Shown: positions 37,326-46,613, numbered from the stretch's first letter. The stretch is DNA of 64,000 nucleotides from Novipirellula artificiosorum (GCF_007860135.1 NZ_SJPV01000007.1:143823-207822); one strand, 5' to 3'. Numbers and translations are program-made. Notes: a model not told the origin generated them from the sequence alone.

Positions 37326-40300
37326 TTAGGGAGCAAGATGGGAATCGTTGGCATTGGCGACCGCATCTTCCAAGTCCTCCGCATCGTCCGCTTCACCTTC
37401 TTGACCATACTGTTCCGCTGCCAAGTCGGCTTCGGCTTGCAGCAAGCGTCGCTTTGCATCGTTCATCAACAGTTGTCCTTCGCGAAGGAAGACCCCAGCA
37501 AAGACGGCGATGGACGCTGCGGCGGGATACTTCAGCCATGTTTGGATGAAGACCAGCACCAAGATGGCACAAAGAACCGCTACGCCGGCATAGACGATTT
37601 TCATCATCGCCTTGAGTTGCGTGTCGCGGGTCTGGATGCGGACGCTTCTTGAAATTGCCGTCCGAGCTGAATGATTCGCCAAATCCCTCATCGCTGATAA
37701 ATTGCTGGTCTTTTCGGGAGCCAGCGAACGTGGCACCAGAGGTTCGGAGGGGTCAATGGTTTCGGGCTGGGCATCCGTCGAGTTCGGTACGTCGCCTGTA
37801 TCCGTTGACGACAAGTTCGATTGTTTGCCAAGGCTGTCTGGTCTTGTCCCCTCGGCGGATGCCGCCGGTCGGGGCGCTACCGTATTGGCAGTCGTCGTGT
37901 CACCTTGCACCCGTTGTAGCAACCGATTCATGTACGCTTCAATCGAGTCGTCCTCGTCGCTCTCTCGATTGATCGCTGTGTCCGCGTCTTGAGCGGTCGC
38001 GTGCGAGTCATCCAGGGAAACTTCGTCTTCCTCTGATGCGTCTTCGTCTGTTTCCATCGATGCGTCTTCGTCGTCCGTTGCGAACGCCGCGTCATCTTCC
38101 ACCGATTCACCGAGGTGATGTTGCTGTTCTTCGACTTCATCGGAATCGTCTTCATCGGAATCGTCGAACGACCATGCGCTGGTGTGATCGGTTTCGTCAC
38201 TTTCGGCCTGTTGCAAATCACTCTCACGCGACGCTTCGATGTCGTGGATCAGCTGGCTGGCAAGCGAGCCGAGTTCACTGCGGTCTGGCTCGGAATGGTC
38301 ATCCCCTTCACTTGATTCCGCTTCACTCCAAGGGGCCACCACATCGTTGTGGTCACTTGCCGGATACGCGGTTGGCTCGGAGTCTTCGTATTCGGCTTCC
38401 GGTGCGGAGGAATAATCCAGGGAAGGAGTTCTCCAAACGCTTTCGGACAATGCCGGCTCGTTCTCGAGTTCCGATGCAGCATCCAGATTGGCGTCGGATT
38501 CCTGTTCGACGACCGCTGCAACGTCTTCTGCCTCTATCGCTTCGAAACTTGCGGGGGTTTGCCAAGGCGAGTCTTCGACCGAATCACCGACGTCACCGCG
38601 CTCACTTTCGAGTTCCGCTTCAAGATCGCCCTCCAAATCGGTTCGGAAAGCCTCGTCGCTGCGGACTTGCTCGCTGGCAAACGCCTCGTCAGAGGGTGGT
38701 TCCTCGTCAGTGGGTGGTTCCTCGTCAGTGGGTGGTTCCTCGTCAGTGGGTGGTTCCTCGTCAGTGGGTTCGATTGCGATCGAGGCATTTTCGACGGGGG
38801 CGACTTCGACGGGTGCAACGACATTAGCGGCTTGTGGAGGAGGCTCGTTAGCCTCTTGCGGTTGGAACAAGTCTTGCTCGTCCTGCCTATCATTGTCTGG
38901 GATCTTAGCGATCGCATAAACGTCTGACCCATGCTGCTGTTCCAGTTCAGCAAGGGGTTCTGGTTCGCATCGCGCGAAGTCCTCGTTCTCGACGTCGGCT
39001 GAGCTGCTCTCATTCCTTGCCGCTGGTTCCGATACCGCTTCCACGACCGAGGCTGGCGGTTGGGAATGCATCTCGGCGACGGCTTGTTCGTACTGAGTTT
39101 GCAGCGAAGCGATTTGCTCGGTGGCCACTTCCAATTCGGTGGATAGCAACTGAAAGGTCTCGCGGCTTGGACGCGATTCCATCTCGGCAATCACTTCATC
39201 GCGTTGGGTCTCCGCACGCTGACGTTTGTACTCTTCCTGTTCTCGCTCGTCTCGGACGCGTTCACACTCGGCTTGGACCTGCTCACATTCGCTGACCGCG
39301 GCATCCCTTTGATAGCGGAATTGATCCAATTGCTCCGCCAATTGAGTGTTCGCATCCCGTAATTCTGCCAATTCTCGATTGGCGTTGGCCAACTCGATCG
39401 ACAACTCTTGGACGCTATGCTGCAACTGATCGGCTTCCGCGACCCAGCTTGCGCGGTCGGCATTGTGGCATTCTTCGCCGCTGCGGATCATCCGCTCTAA
39501 TTGGGATACCGATTCGCGGGCCTCGTCGTAGTTGGCTCTGAGCTGAACCGAATCGTCACTGGTACGCTGCAGGGCTTGCTGCAGGTCCTCAATTTGATCC
39601 TGCAGTGCTTGAGCAACGGAACCGCTCTCGTCGATTCTGCGTTGCTCGTCTTCACGCAACTGGCATAGCGATTCGTACTCAGCCGTTACCTCAGCGAGTC
39701 GCGTTTCGTATTGGGCGGTGATCTCGGTGAGTCTTGTTTCCGCTTCGTGCCGCTTCGCCTCGCTTCGAGCCTTTTCATCGATCGCCTCGTCGAGCGATCG
39801 TTCCAACTCGGCTTGAATGCGACGGTGCTCTTCGCGGTTGTTGGCTTCTTCTTGCTGTAGTTGTTCTTGGTTGGTCGACAACGTTTGAAGCTGTTGTTGC
39901 AATTCAGCGAATTGCTCGCGCATTCGCCCGATCGCATCGGTTGCAGCCGTTGCTTGTTCCTGTGACTGAACCAGCTGACGCGATGCATCTTCGACTTGCT
40001 GGCGATAGTGAGACTCCAATCGCTCGAATTCTGCTTCGCGTTGTGAAAACAGTTGTTCCCGGTTGAGGTTGGCTTCTTGCAAGCGTTCCACCTCAGCCGA
40101 CCTGCGGCTGACTTCGTCTTGCATCGAACGGGTATTCGATTCTTGTGTCAACAAGTTGGATTCACGTTGGTGCAGATTCTCGGCACGCGTCCAGAGTTCG
40201 GTTTCTCGGCTACGGAGCTCGGATTCACGGTCGGTGCACTGCGATTCTCGTCGCTCGAAATCCTCTTGCCGGCGACGCCACTGTTCGATTTCACGACGCA

Positions 40301-40967
40301 ACTGGTCACGCCAAATCTCGTCGTGGTACGATGATTGGACTGCGGGAGCGGGGGATTCTACCGCGGAAGATCGCGGCGGGGTATGAATTCGGTCGGCGAA
40401 GAAGCTTTCTTGGATCTTGTTATCGAGAGTGGGCTGGATCCCGCCGATCGATCCTGCTGTATCGATCGCGACATTCATATTTGTCGTGGAATCTGCGAAC
40501 AAAGGTGCGTTGGAATCGATGGTTGGACTGGCCCCGGCGGGGCCGCCAAGCAGTTCAAAACGGTAGCTGCCCAATCGCATCACATCGCCGACCTTCAGCG
40601 TGACTTCTGTGGTGCGTAATGAGTTGACTTCGATAGGTACCGAATAGGCCCGTACCAGTATTCGATGAGTATCTCGGATCAACACGGCGTGCATTGGCCG
40701 AAGCGTCCGGTCGGTCAATTGGATTGAGCACCCAGGGGCACTTCCAAACGTATAGCGATTCCCCGTCAGCCTTAGTCGTCGCGTCGGCGACCCCGAATGC
40801 GTCACACGGAATTCGATCGCTAATGGCGAGGCGGCGACATTCTGAGACGATTCCGGCATCGACGGAGGCATGACAAGGGGGACTGCAAAGTGGTCATCGG
40901 AAAATGAGCCCAGTGCGAACGCATTGGTTTGAAAGGGAGCGGTCTCGCTCGTGTGGTCCGTGTTCAC
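37326..40967 (-). CDS. FHA domain-coiled coil-acidic region-membrane anchor protein
   Basis: A 1213-residue protein. Residues about 50-140 form an FHA-like phosphothreonine-binding domain (RLRLTGNRYTFGSAPGCSIQL, DRTLRPMHAVLI) with R-P-M-H in place of the common R-x-S-x-x-H. Residues about 210-640 are one long Glu/Gln/Arg coiled coil. Residues about 650-1070 are strongly acidic and contain four tandem PPTDEE units. Two hydrophobic helices near the C-terminus (IVYAGVAVLCAILVLVFIQ; PAAASIAVFAGVFL) anchor it. The GTG start at 40967 has AAGGGAC upstream. It could be a membrane scaffold reading phosphorylation by the Pkn kinases in the window; that link is inferred. Confidence 0.75.
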   Translation of the reverse strand: MNTDHTSETAPFQTNAFALGSFSDDHFAVPLVMPPSMPESSQNVAASPLAIEFRVTHSGSPTRRLRLTGNRYTFGSAPGCSIQLTDRTLRPMHAVLIRDTHRILVRAYSVPIEVNSLRTTEVTLKVGDVMRLGSYRFELLGGPAGASPTIDSNAPLFADSTTNMNVAIDTAGSIGGIQPTLDNKIQESFFADRIHTPPRSSAVESPAPAVQSSYHDEIWRDQLRREIEQWRRRQEDFERRESQCTDRESELRSRETELWTRAENLHQRESNLLTQESNTRSMQDEVSRRSAEVERLQEANLNREQLFSQREAEFERLESHYRQQVEDASRQLVQSQEQATAATDAIGRMREQFAELQQQLQTLSTNQEQLQQEEANNREEHRRIQAELERSLDEAIDEKARSEAKRHEAETRLTEITAQYETRLAEVTAEYESLCQLREDEQRRIDESGSVAQALQDQIEDLQQALQRTSDDSVQLRANYDEARESVSQLERMIRSGEECHNADRASWVAEADQLQHSVQELSIELANANRELAELRDANTQLAEQLDQFRYQRDAAVSECEQVQAECERVRDEREQEEYKRQRAETQRDEVIAEMESRPSRETFQLLSTELEVATEQIASLQTQYEQAVAEMHSQPPASVVEAVSEPAARNESSSADVENEDFARCEPEPLAELEQQHGSDVYAIAKIPDNDRQDEQDLFQPQEANEPPPQAANVVAPVEVAPVENASIAIEPTDEEPPTDEEPPTDEEPPTDEEPPSDEAFASEQVRSDEAFRTDLEGDLEAELESERGDVGDSVEDSPWQTPASFEAIEAEDVAAVVEQESDANLDAASELENEPALSESVWRTPSLDYSSAPEAEYEDSEPTAYPASDHNDVVAPWSEAESSEGDDHSEPDRSELGSLASQLIHDIEASRESDLQQAESDETDHTSAWSFDDSDEDDSDEVEEQQHHLGESVEDDAAFATDDEDASMETDEDASEEDEVSLDDSHATAQDADTAINRESDEDDSIEAYMNRLLQRVQGDTTTANTVAPRPAASAEGTRPDSLGKQSNLSSTDTGDVPNSTDAQPETIDPSEPLVPRSLAPEKTSNLSAMRDLANHSARTAISRSVRIQTRDTQLKAMMKIVYAGVAVLCAILVLVFIQTWLKYPAAASIAVFAGVFLREGQLLMNDAKRRLLQAEADLAAEQYGQEGEADDAEDLEDAVANANDSHLAP
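38697..38770 (-). repeat. 18-bp tandem repeat, four copies, coding
   Basis: The plus-strand unit TCAGTGGGTGGTTCCTCG repeats head to tail (first copy with one variation) and encodes Pro-Pro-Thr-Asp-Glu-Glu units in the acidic part of the FHA protein. The in-frame period suggests slippage-driven length variation. Confidence 0.9.
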
Positions 40968-41702
40968 CGTCCATGTCCCTTGATTAAGAACCCGATTGAT
41001 TCGACAGCATTCCCAAAACCAACACGTCAGGCGAGACGCCAGCGCGCATGGTCTTCCGGTTTGCGTGGTTGTGCACTTTCTCTTTTTCGGACAACACCGT
41101 TGCTCCCGGTTAGCTAAATTGCACGACCTGTGTCAAATTTGCACGCACCGCTGGATTAAAAAACGCCAAGACGGCAGCGGGGGCACCCCTCTGTGGGGCT
41201 GCTTGTGAGGCGCTTGGGCCATGTATTTCCGCAAATGTCCTATCCGCTGAGACTAGAATTTTCGGGGGTGTCGTTAGCGGAAAAGTCCGCCTAATCCTGC
41301 GTTTCTTGGCATTGAAAGAGAAAAACAAGCAGAAATCGGCATGAAAAGAGAGACATCCGAGACAAGGTTTCTATGATTGGACCGAACGGTGCCCTTAGAG
41401 AACTAGCTTGCAAGGATTGCGGCCGCAAATGTTTTTGGCGAGAACGGAATGAAATGTGCTTTAAGGCGTCCTGGACAACCCTATACAGTGATGGTGCTCG
41501 GCTGAGTGACATTCCGGTGAACTGGGAGACGCTGAAATTGAGTGTTCCTAACGCTGGATTGGGCCGCCGATCGGGTCGGGCGTTGTCCGTTGCGACGAGT
41601 TGTACAGCTAGAGAAGATTCACGTTTCATCAGTGAGTCATTGCGGGATCCGGCCGCTCAACGGCGGTGGTCCCGTGGTGCACTTTTTGTGGAGGTAACAG
41701 TA
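40968..41702. other. 735-base non-coding gap between the FHA gene and the DksA-like gene
   Basis: No supportable gene. A frame from 41373 runs in phase into the DksA-like gene but its translation is Arg/Ser/Cys-rich without family features, and a strong ribosome site precedes the inner ATG at 41703. A GC-rich segment near 41175-41205 can form short competing hairpins. The length leaves room for a long leader or small RNA upstream of the zinc-finger gene; I cannot define one. Confidence 0.4.
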
Positions 41703-42116
41703 ATGGCCAGAAAAGACGCGATTTTGAAGCTACGCGAAACCTTGGTGCGGCGGCGCGATGCGCTTCGACGGGCTCTGGCGGGCGACTTAAGCCTGCTGCA
41801 AGAGTTGCATCAAACCAAGACGGGGGACGTTTTGGATGCTGCTGCCGATACCGTGCAGGATGAATTGAACAGCCAATTGCTCGAAGTGGAAAGTCGCGAG
41901 CTGACCGCGATTGAGGATGCGATTGAGGCGATGAAGCGAGGCGAATACGGTAATTGCACTGATTGTGGCAAGCCGATTCCTCTGACTCGCTTGCGAGCGG
42001 TGCCCTACGCCACCGATTGCATCGGATGCCGTCGAAAATCGGAACTGTCCAGTGACGATAGCGGTGGTGCCAGTTGGAATCGCGTGTTTGACAACATGGA
42101 AGTGGACTCGGTTTAA
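41703..42116 (+). CDS. DksA/TraR-family zinc-finger protein
   Basis: A 137-residue protein. Helical N-terminal half (LRETLVRRRDALRRALAGDL; coiled-coil-like with acidic tip DAAADTVQDE), then ELTAIEDAIEAMKRGEYGNC and a C4 zinc finger (CTDCGKP and CIGC). DksA-type proteins enter the RNA polymerase secondary channel and, with ppGpp, retune rRNA and stress promoters. GGAGGTAA just upstream of the ATG is a near-perfect ribosome site and decides the start. Followed by a rho-independent terminator, so monocistronic. Whether it is true DksA or a paralogue cannot be told. Confidence 0.85.
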   Translation: MARKDAILKLRETLVRRRDALRRALAGDLSLLQELHQTKTGDVLDAAADTVQDELNSQLLEVESRELTAIEDAIEAMKRGEYGNCTDCGKPIPLTRLRAVPYATDCIGCRRKSELSSDDSGGASWNRVFDNMEVDSV

Positions 42117-42211
42117 ATCACGGTCGAGGGATCGGAGTTGAGTCGGAAGCGTGGGCGTTTGTAACGGCCACGACGATTGAAGTTCCGCATCGAGCGTTAC
42201 TCGTCTCCACC

Positions 42212-42238
42212 GGTCGGGCGATAAGTCCGGCCGTTTTT
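42212..42238 (+). terminator. rho-independent terminator after the DksA-like gene
   Basis: The stem GGTCGG / CCGGCC (one G-U pair) has a nine-base loop and is followed by GTTTTTAA. It lies about 100 bases after the stop codon. Confidence 0.65.
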
Positions 42239-42404
42239 AATGCGCCAACGGTGACAATTTTGACACTTGGTCCGCGAAGGGATGCCACGCTAGCAAAACG
42301 CAAAGCTGGCCCCGCAAAGCAGACGATGCATAGAATCACGTCGTCATCCGCTCCCTGATCGATGAACGCTCCCTCTCGCATTCCCCCTTCCCGTTAGCGA
42401 CGCC

Positions 42405-43676
42405 ATGGTTTTAAGCTCCGATCAAAACCGACGTGGTCAGGTTTTCCGTTCCCTTTCGGAACGGCAAGGCCTGATCAGGCGAATCAGTGGCATGCTTCGC
42501 CGCGGTCGTTCGCGGAAACCACTACGTGGGGCTTCGATCGCATTGTGCGTTGCCTTGGCGAGTGCATCAACCGCTTCGGCGCAGTACCCGCTTGCTTCGA
42601 GCGCTGGTGCGGCGGACTCGGAGGGTCGATCGGTCAGCGTGCGACGGCCGGCGGTCGAAGAGCCGAGCCAACAGATGATTGACGCACAGCGCGAGCGTTT
42701 GTTTAACGAACTCGCTGAAGAATTCAGCATGTTCGATCGGCTGGGCAATTTGGTTCGACGCGTTTCCACCTTGGTCAAGCCGAGCGTCATTCACATCGAA
42801 GCGCACAAAACGGAGAAGAACGAGTCCTACGACGAGGCAGGCGCGGGCGTGGTCCTGCGGATTGGCAGCGACACGTGGGTGATGACCAACCGGCATGTTA
42901 TTGTCGGGGCGTCGCCGAGCGAGATCTTGTTGCGAACCAGCGACGGCAAGGAGTTCCATCCGACACGCGTGCTGGCCGACTCCAGTACCGACGTGGCGGT
43001 GATGAAGGTCTCTCACATGAGTTTGCCTCCTGCGAGGATGGGCCACAGTGATGAAGCCGAGATTGGTGATTTTGTGATTGCGATCGGCAGCCCGTTTGGA
43101 TTGAGCCACTCCGTCACGTTCGGTATTCTGAGCGCAAAGGGGCGGCGTGACTTATCGTTGGGAGAACAACGCATTGAGATGCAGGATTTCTTTCAAACCG
43201 ATGCGGCGATCAACCCCGGCAACAGTGGCGGGCCACTTTTGAATCTTCGAGGTGAGGTGATCGCGATCAATACCGCGATCGCTAGCAGCAGTGGCGGCAG
43301 CGAAGGTATTGGGTTCGCCATTCCAATTAATATGGCGATGGAAGTGGCCGGGCAACTGGTCGAGCACGGTAAGCTTCAACGCGGCTATTTGGGCGTTACA
43401 CTTGACCCCGTCTTCTCGGTCGCCGATCTTGCGGCGGCCGGTTATGCAGCCAAGGGGGGGGCACTCGTCAAGAACGTGCGACCTGGGTCGCCCGCCGAAT
43501 TGGCTCATCTACAGCGAGGCGACATCATCGTTGAATTCAACTCGAAGCCGGTCGATAACGACGACCACCTTGTCGCGCAGGTGGGATTAACCCCGATTGG
43601 CAAAGAAATCCCGATGATCATTTATCGGGAGGGCAAACGTTACGGCACCAAAGTCATTCTAACGGACATGCAATGA
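42405..43676 (+). CDS. HtrA/DegP-like trypsin-type serine protease with PDZ domain
   Basis: A 423-residue exported protease. The signal peptide (GASIALCVALASASTASAQ) follows a long basic leader; ATG 42492 would give a more usual signal and is a real alternative. The S1C catalytic triad is visible: His164 in MTNRHVIVGA, Asp196 in DSSTDVAVMKV and Ser274 in NPGNSGGPLL. One PDZ domain follows (GYLGVTLDPVF, VRPGSPAELAHLQRGDIIVEF). DegP/DegS/HhoA enzymes degrade or sense misfolded envelope proteins. One PDZ domain suggests DegS- or HhoA-like layout. Monocistronic, converging on the aminotransferase gene. Confidence 0.93.
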   Translation: MVLSSDQNRRGQVFRSLSERQGLIRRISGMLRRGRSRKPLRGASIALCVALASASTASAQYPLASSAGAADSEGRSVSVRRPAVEEPSQQMIDAQRERLFNELAEEFSMFDRLGNLVRRVSTLVKPSVIHIEAHKTEKNESYDEAGAGVVLRIGSDTWVMTNRHVIVGASPSEILLRTSDGKEFHPTRVLADSSTDVAVMKVSHMSLPPARMGHSDEAEIGDFVIAIGSPFGLSHSVTFGILSAKGRRDLSLGEQRIEMQDFFQTDAAINPGNSGGPLLNLRGEVIAINTAIASSSGGSEGIGFAIPINMAMEVAGQLVEHGKLQRGYLGVTLDPVFSVADLAAAGYAAKGGALVKNVRPGSPAELAHLQRGDIIVEFNSKPVDNDDHLVAQVGLTPIGKEIPMIIYREGKRYGTKVILTDMQ

Positions 43677-43725
43677 TGCGAGCCCGTTGGAGTTCCTCAG
43701 CGTGGGGCCGTTCGCTTCAACCCAA

Positions 43726-43749
43726 ACGTCAGGCTCGAAAGCCTGACGT
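43726..43749. terminator. perfect 10-bp palindromic hairpin between convergent genes
   Basis: ACGTCAGGCT and its exact complement AGCCTGACGT enclose a CGAA tetraloop, 49 bases after the protease stop and 18 before the aminotransferase stop. There is no T-tract. It may be a bidirectional terminator or a REP-type palindrome. Confidence 0.6.
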
Positions 43750-43767
43750 CGCGGTTCGGCCGATCGA

Positions 43768-44928
43768 TTATGCCGCCGCTTTGGCGCCGGCCGCGTAGAA
43801 GCCACTGATGCAATCGACGACGCGGGACTGTTCCGCTTCGGTCAGCGATGGGAAAATTGGCAAGTTCAAGATCTCTTGGCTCGCTCGCTCGGTTTCCGCC
43901 AACGCGTCGCGGTCGAAGTCCAAATGCGTGAAGCATTCCTGCTGGTGCATCGGTACCGGATAGTAGATCTCGCTGCCGATACCGCGTTCACTCATGTAAG
44001 CTCGAAGGGCATCGCGTCGGCCCTCGCCAACACGAATCGAATACTGGTTCCAAACATGGAACGCGTTGGGATCCACCGTGGGCAAAACGACTTGATCGGC
44101 GGCCACCAAGTGGGAATCCTTCAGCAATCGCGAATAGCGTTCTGCGTTGGTTTGGCGGTCTTGAACCGCATCCGATAGGTGACGCAGCTTGACCCTCAAG
44201 ACTGCCGCTTGGAACGTATCGAGACGGCTGTTGATGCCGACCACTTGGTGATAGTAGCGTGGTCGCATGCCGTGGCCCGCAAACAATCGCAATCGATCGG
44301 CAGTGCCTGCATCGGTCGCCGTCATCATGCCTCCATCACCCATCCCACCAAGATTCTTTGTTGGGTAGAAGCTGAAGCATCCAACGGATCCCCAACTGCC
44401 TGCGGGACGAGAATGGTAGGCAGCTCCAATCGCTTGAGCTGCATCTTCGATGACGGGGATGTCCCGGTCGCCGGCAATTTGGCAAATTCGGTCGATTTGC
44501 ACACATTGGCCAAACAGATGCACTGGAATGATCGCACGGGTTCGACTCGTGATCGCCGCGCGAATTGCTTCGGGATCAATATTGAACGTGTCAGGACAAA
44601 TGTCCGCAAAAACCGGCGTCGCGCCAAGTCGTGTGATACAGCTGACCGATGCGAAAAAAGTGAAGCTGGGTACGATCACTTCATCGCCGGGGCCGATCCC
44701 CAATGCCATCAGCGGCAGTAGCAACGCATCGCTACCGGAGGCACATCCAACCGCATTGTCGACTTGACAATACGTGGCAATTTCATTTTCGAGAGCCGTG
44801 ACGTCGGGCCCAAACAGAAACCGGCCGCTGTCGACCACTTCTGTTAACGCTTCAATGAATTCTTCGCGGTGGGGGCGATTGTCGCGATTGACGTCCAGCA
44901 AGGGGACGCCGCGGCTGGCATCGGCCAT
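43768..44928 (-). CDS. DegT/DnrJ/EryC1/StrS-family PLP aminotransferase
   Basis: A 386-residue enzyme of the sugar aminotransferase family. VGCASGSDALLLPLMALGIG binds the cofactor phosphate, DAAQAIGA holds the pyridine-N aspartate, and SFYPTKNLGGMGDGG holds the Schiff-base lysine (seen as TKN). The active-site loop MRPRYYHQVVGINSRLD and C-terminal VPMHQQECF fit the family. These enzymes transfer an amino group to nucleotide-linked keto sugars for O-antigen, exopolysaccharide or S-layer glycans. No other nucleotide-sugar genes are adjacent, so the pathway is unknown. The start has AAGG upstream. Confidence 0.9.
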   Translation of the reverse strand: MADASRGVPLLDVNRDNRPHREEFIEALTEVVDSGRFLFGPDVTALENEIATYCQVDNAVGCASGSDALLLPLMALGIGPGDEVIVPSFTFFASVSCITRLGATPVFADICPDTFNIDPEAIRAAITSRTRAIIPVHLFGQCVQIDRICQIAGDRDIPVIEDAAQAIGAAYHSRPAGSWGSVGCFSFYPTKNLGGMGDGGMMTATDAGTADRLRLFAGHGMRPRYYHQVVGINSRLDTFQAAVLRVKLRHLSDAVQDRQTNAERYSRLLKDSHLVAADQVVLPTVDPNAFHVWNQYSIRVGEGRRDALRAYMSERGIGSEIYYPVPMHQQECFTHLDFDRDALAETERASQEILNLPIFPSLTEAEQSRVVDCISGFYAAGAKAAA

Positions 44929-44942
44929 AGGAGCAACCTTCC

Positions 44943-45080
44943 ATGGTTGAGCTTGTTGAGGTGGGGCTTAAGCCGGGAACGGCTAAGCCCGGAATCGTTC
45001 GCGATCATTGGTACCTGAAGAAGAAACCGTGGGTCAAGAGCGGTATCGGGATTTGCGCCGCTAAGGGTGCGATTCAATGA
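44943..45080 (+). CDS. candidate small protein (45 aa)
   Basis: AGGAG lies nine bases before the ATG, an ideal ribosome site. The translation starts MVELVEVGLKPGTAKPG, continues with DHWYLKKKPWVKSG and ends CAAKGAIQ; it is basic and aromatic with no signal peptide. It diverges from the aminotransferase gene by 14 bases. The middle of the ORF coincides with a strong hairpin, so the sequence may be constrained as RNA instead. I know no family for it. Confidence 0.35.
   Translation: MVELVEVGLKPGTAKPGIVRDHWYLKKKPWVKSGIGICAAKGAIQ
44964..44990. repeat. 11-bp hairpin with GGAA loop
   Basis: GGGCTTAAGCCG pairs with CGGCTAAGCCC, with one bulged A and a GGAA (GNRA-type) tetraloop. No T-tract follows. 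It lies in the gap between divergent genes, where a terminator would not be expected. Confidence 0.65.
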
Positions 45081-45332
45081 GACTCACTTTTCGAAAGCTG
45101 GATCAAGTCTTGGCGAACCCCAGAGTTCGAGACAAACGTACAGGCGTCGAGGCAGGTGACACGTTAGAATTGGCGCAAATACGTCACATTTGGGACAGAA
45201 AGTCACTGCGTCATTCAACTTCGGAGAGGGTATCGGTCGATTTCGATTCCCGTAGCCACGAAGGTTTACTCTGGGGCAGGAGTGAATCGACGCAACTTGA
45301 TCCTCCTCTTTGAATCCCTTTTGGACTGCCCC

Positions 45333-46613
45333 ATGTCAAAATTTTGTAGAGTTTCGATCGATACGCTTGTCGTTGGCGCTCGATTGCAAGCAGCCATTCC
45401 TGATCCAGACAATCCTCGCGTTAAGCTGTTGACCGAGGGAACCGAGGTTACGGAGGACTTTCTCCGACACTTACAAACGCGGGATATCCGCTCGTTGTTT
45501 TTGTCCGAAAAGGATGTCGCCGTGTTGGCCTCGTTTCAGCCACAGGGACGCAGCACCACGGTTCCGGCGGCCCACAGCTACGTCTGCTCTCACGCTATCA
45601 ACGAGCACACGTTGTTGTTGGACCAGTGCATCGAAAACCTCAGCCCCTCGACGGTCAACGCTAATGAGATTGCATTCGCGTCGAGCGTTTGCAAGCTCGA
45701 AGACTGTCCCTACGACCACGACATGACAATCGCTTGGGCTGCCGAGTCGGGGGAATCGATTGGCGCCATCGGTGATGTCTTTTCCGAAGCGATCCGCAGC
45801 CCTCAAAAGTCGGCATCTCCGATGCACAAGGCGTGTCATGATATTTTGCGTCGGATGATGGAAGACGTGGATGCGTTGGTCTGTTTGGCCTGTTCGCCGC
45901 ATGAAAGCGAATACCCAGCGCGGCATAGCTATCACTTGGCTGCGTTGGCCATGGCCATTGGCGCGCAGATGGCATTGGACCAAGCGACGCTGATCGATTT
46001 GGGAATCGGCTGTATGATTCACGATATTGGCATGAAGGCAGTCGGAACGGGGCTGTTTGGTAACGATCAACCGCTCACTCGAGGCCAACTGAAGCTATTG
46101 GCGGATCATCCGGTTCGTGGCGCCGACGTGATCGGGAAATTTGGCGAGCAGGTTTCGCTGGATTCAAGAATGGTGGCCTACCAAATCCACGAACGCTGTG
46201 ATGGAAGCGGGTATCCGCGCGGCAGATCGGCGGATGAAATTCACCCGCTTGCAAAAATCGCTTCGGTTGCGGATGCGTTCATTGGCATGGTTTCAAATCG
46301 GCCTCATCGACCTGCGATTCAGGGATACCATGCGGTGGTAGCCATTCTTGACGAGATGAAGAAACAAAGATTTGATCCCAAGGTTGTTCGTTCCTTGTTG
46401 GAACTCACGTCACTGCATCCGCTCGGTAGTTTGGTGCAGCTGAGCAATGGATGCGTTGGTCGTACGATCCGAGCCACGAGTGCCGCCTTCGACAAGCCGA
46501 CAATTGAGATGTGGTCCAGCCCCTCCCGAACTGGTCCTCCGCAGGTAGTCAATTTGGTGCAAGACTCGAGCATCCAGATCGTGCGAGCTCAGGCGGGGCT
46601 CGACGCCGCATAG
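45333..46613 (+). CDS. HD-GYP domain protein (predicted c-di-GMP phosphodiesterase)
   Basis: A 426-residue protein. The first 190 residues have no clear family (PilZ-like or DUF3391-like start: VSIDTLVVGARLQAAI). The C-terminal half is an HD-GYP domain: HSYHLAALAMAIG, MIHDIGMKAVG (His230-Asp231), HPVRGADVIGKFG, HERCDGSGYPRG and KIASVADAFIGM. The full HD and GYP motifs argue for an active phosphodiesterase that lowers c-di-GMP. No receiver domain or membrane segment. ATG 45333 is preferred over GTG 45282. A mobile-element-like palindrome follows 65 bases after the stop. Confidence 0.88.
   Translation: MSKFCRVSIDTLVVGARLQAAIPDPDNPRVKLLTEGTEVTEDFLRHLQTRDIRSLFLSEKDVAVLASFQPQGRSTTVPAAHSYVCSHAINEHTLLLDQCIENLSPSTVNANEIAFASSVCKLEDCPYDHDMTIAWAAESGESIGAIGDVFSEAIRSPQKSASPMHKACHDILRRMMEDVDALVCLACSPHESEYPARHSYHLAALAMAIGAQMALDQATLIDLGIGCMIHDIGMKAVGTGLFGNDQPLTRGQLKLLADHPVRGADVIGKFGEQVSLDSRMVAYQIHERCDGSGYPRGRSADEIHPLAKIASVADAFIGMVSNRPHRPAIQGYHAVVAILDEMKKQRFDPKVVRSLLELTSLHPLGSLVQLSNGCVGRTIRATSAAFDKPTIEMWSSPSRTGPPQVVNLVQDSSIQIVRAQAGLDAA

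Larger units (their letters stand above)
44929..45332. other. 404-base intergenic region with a candidate small ORF and a hairpin
   Basis: This gap between the divergent aminotransferase and HD-GYP genes holds a possible 45-codon ORF (44943-45080) and an 11-bp hairpin inside it. The remaining 250 bases show no gene; a frame at 45077-45313 looks like random translation. Confidence 0.5.

Noticed and set aside
41373..41702. N-terminal extension of the DksA-like protein starting at 41373
   Set aside because: The translation has no recognisable features beyond one CKDCGRKC string, and the strong ribosome site lies directly before the inner ATG.
42118..42381. Minus-strand open frame in the gap before the HtrA-like gene
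   Set aside because: The translation reads like random high-GC sequence and overlaps a rho-independent terminator.
45230..45265. Possible tRNA T-arm (TTTCGATTCC)
   Set aside because: The flanking five-base stems do not pair and no acceptor or anticodon arm can be folded.
45077..45313. Plus-strand open frame upstream of the HD-GYP gene
   Set aside because: No ribosome site, unusual composition and overlap with the start region of the next gene.
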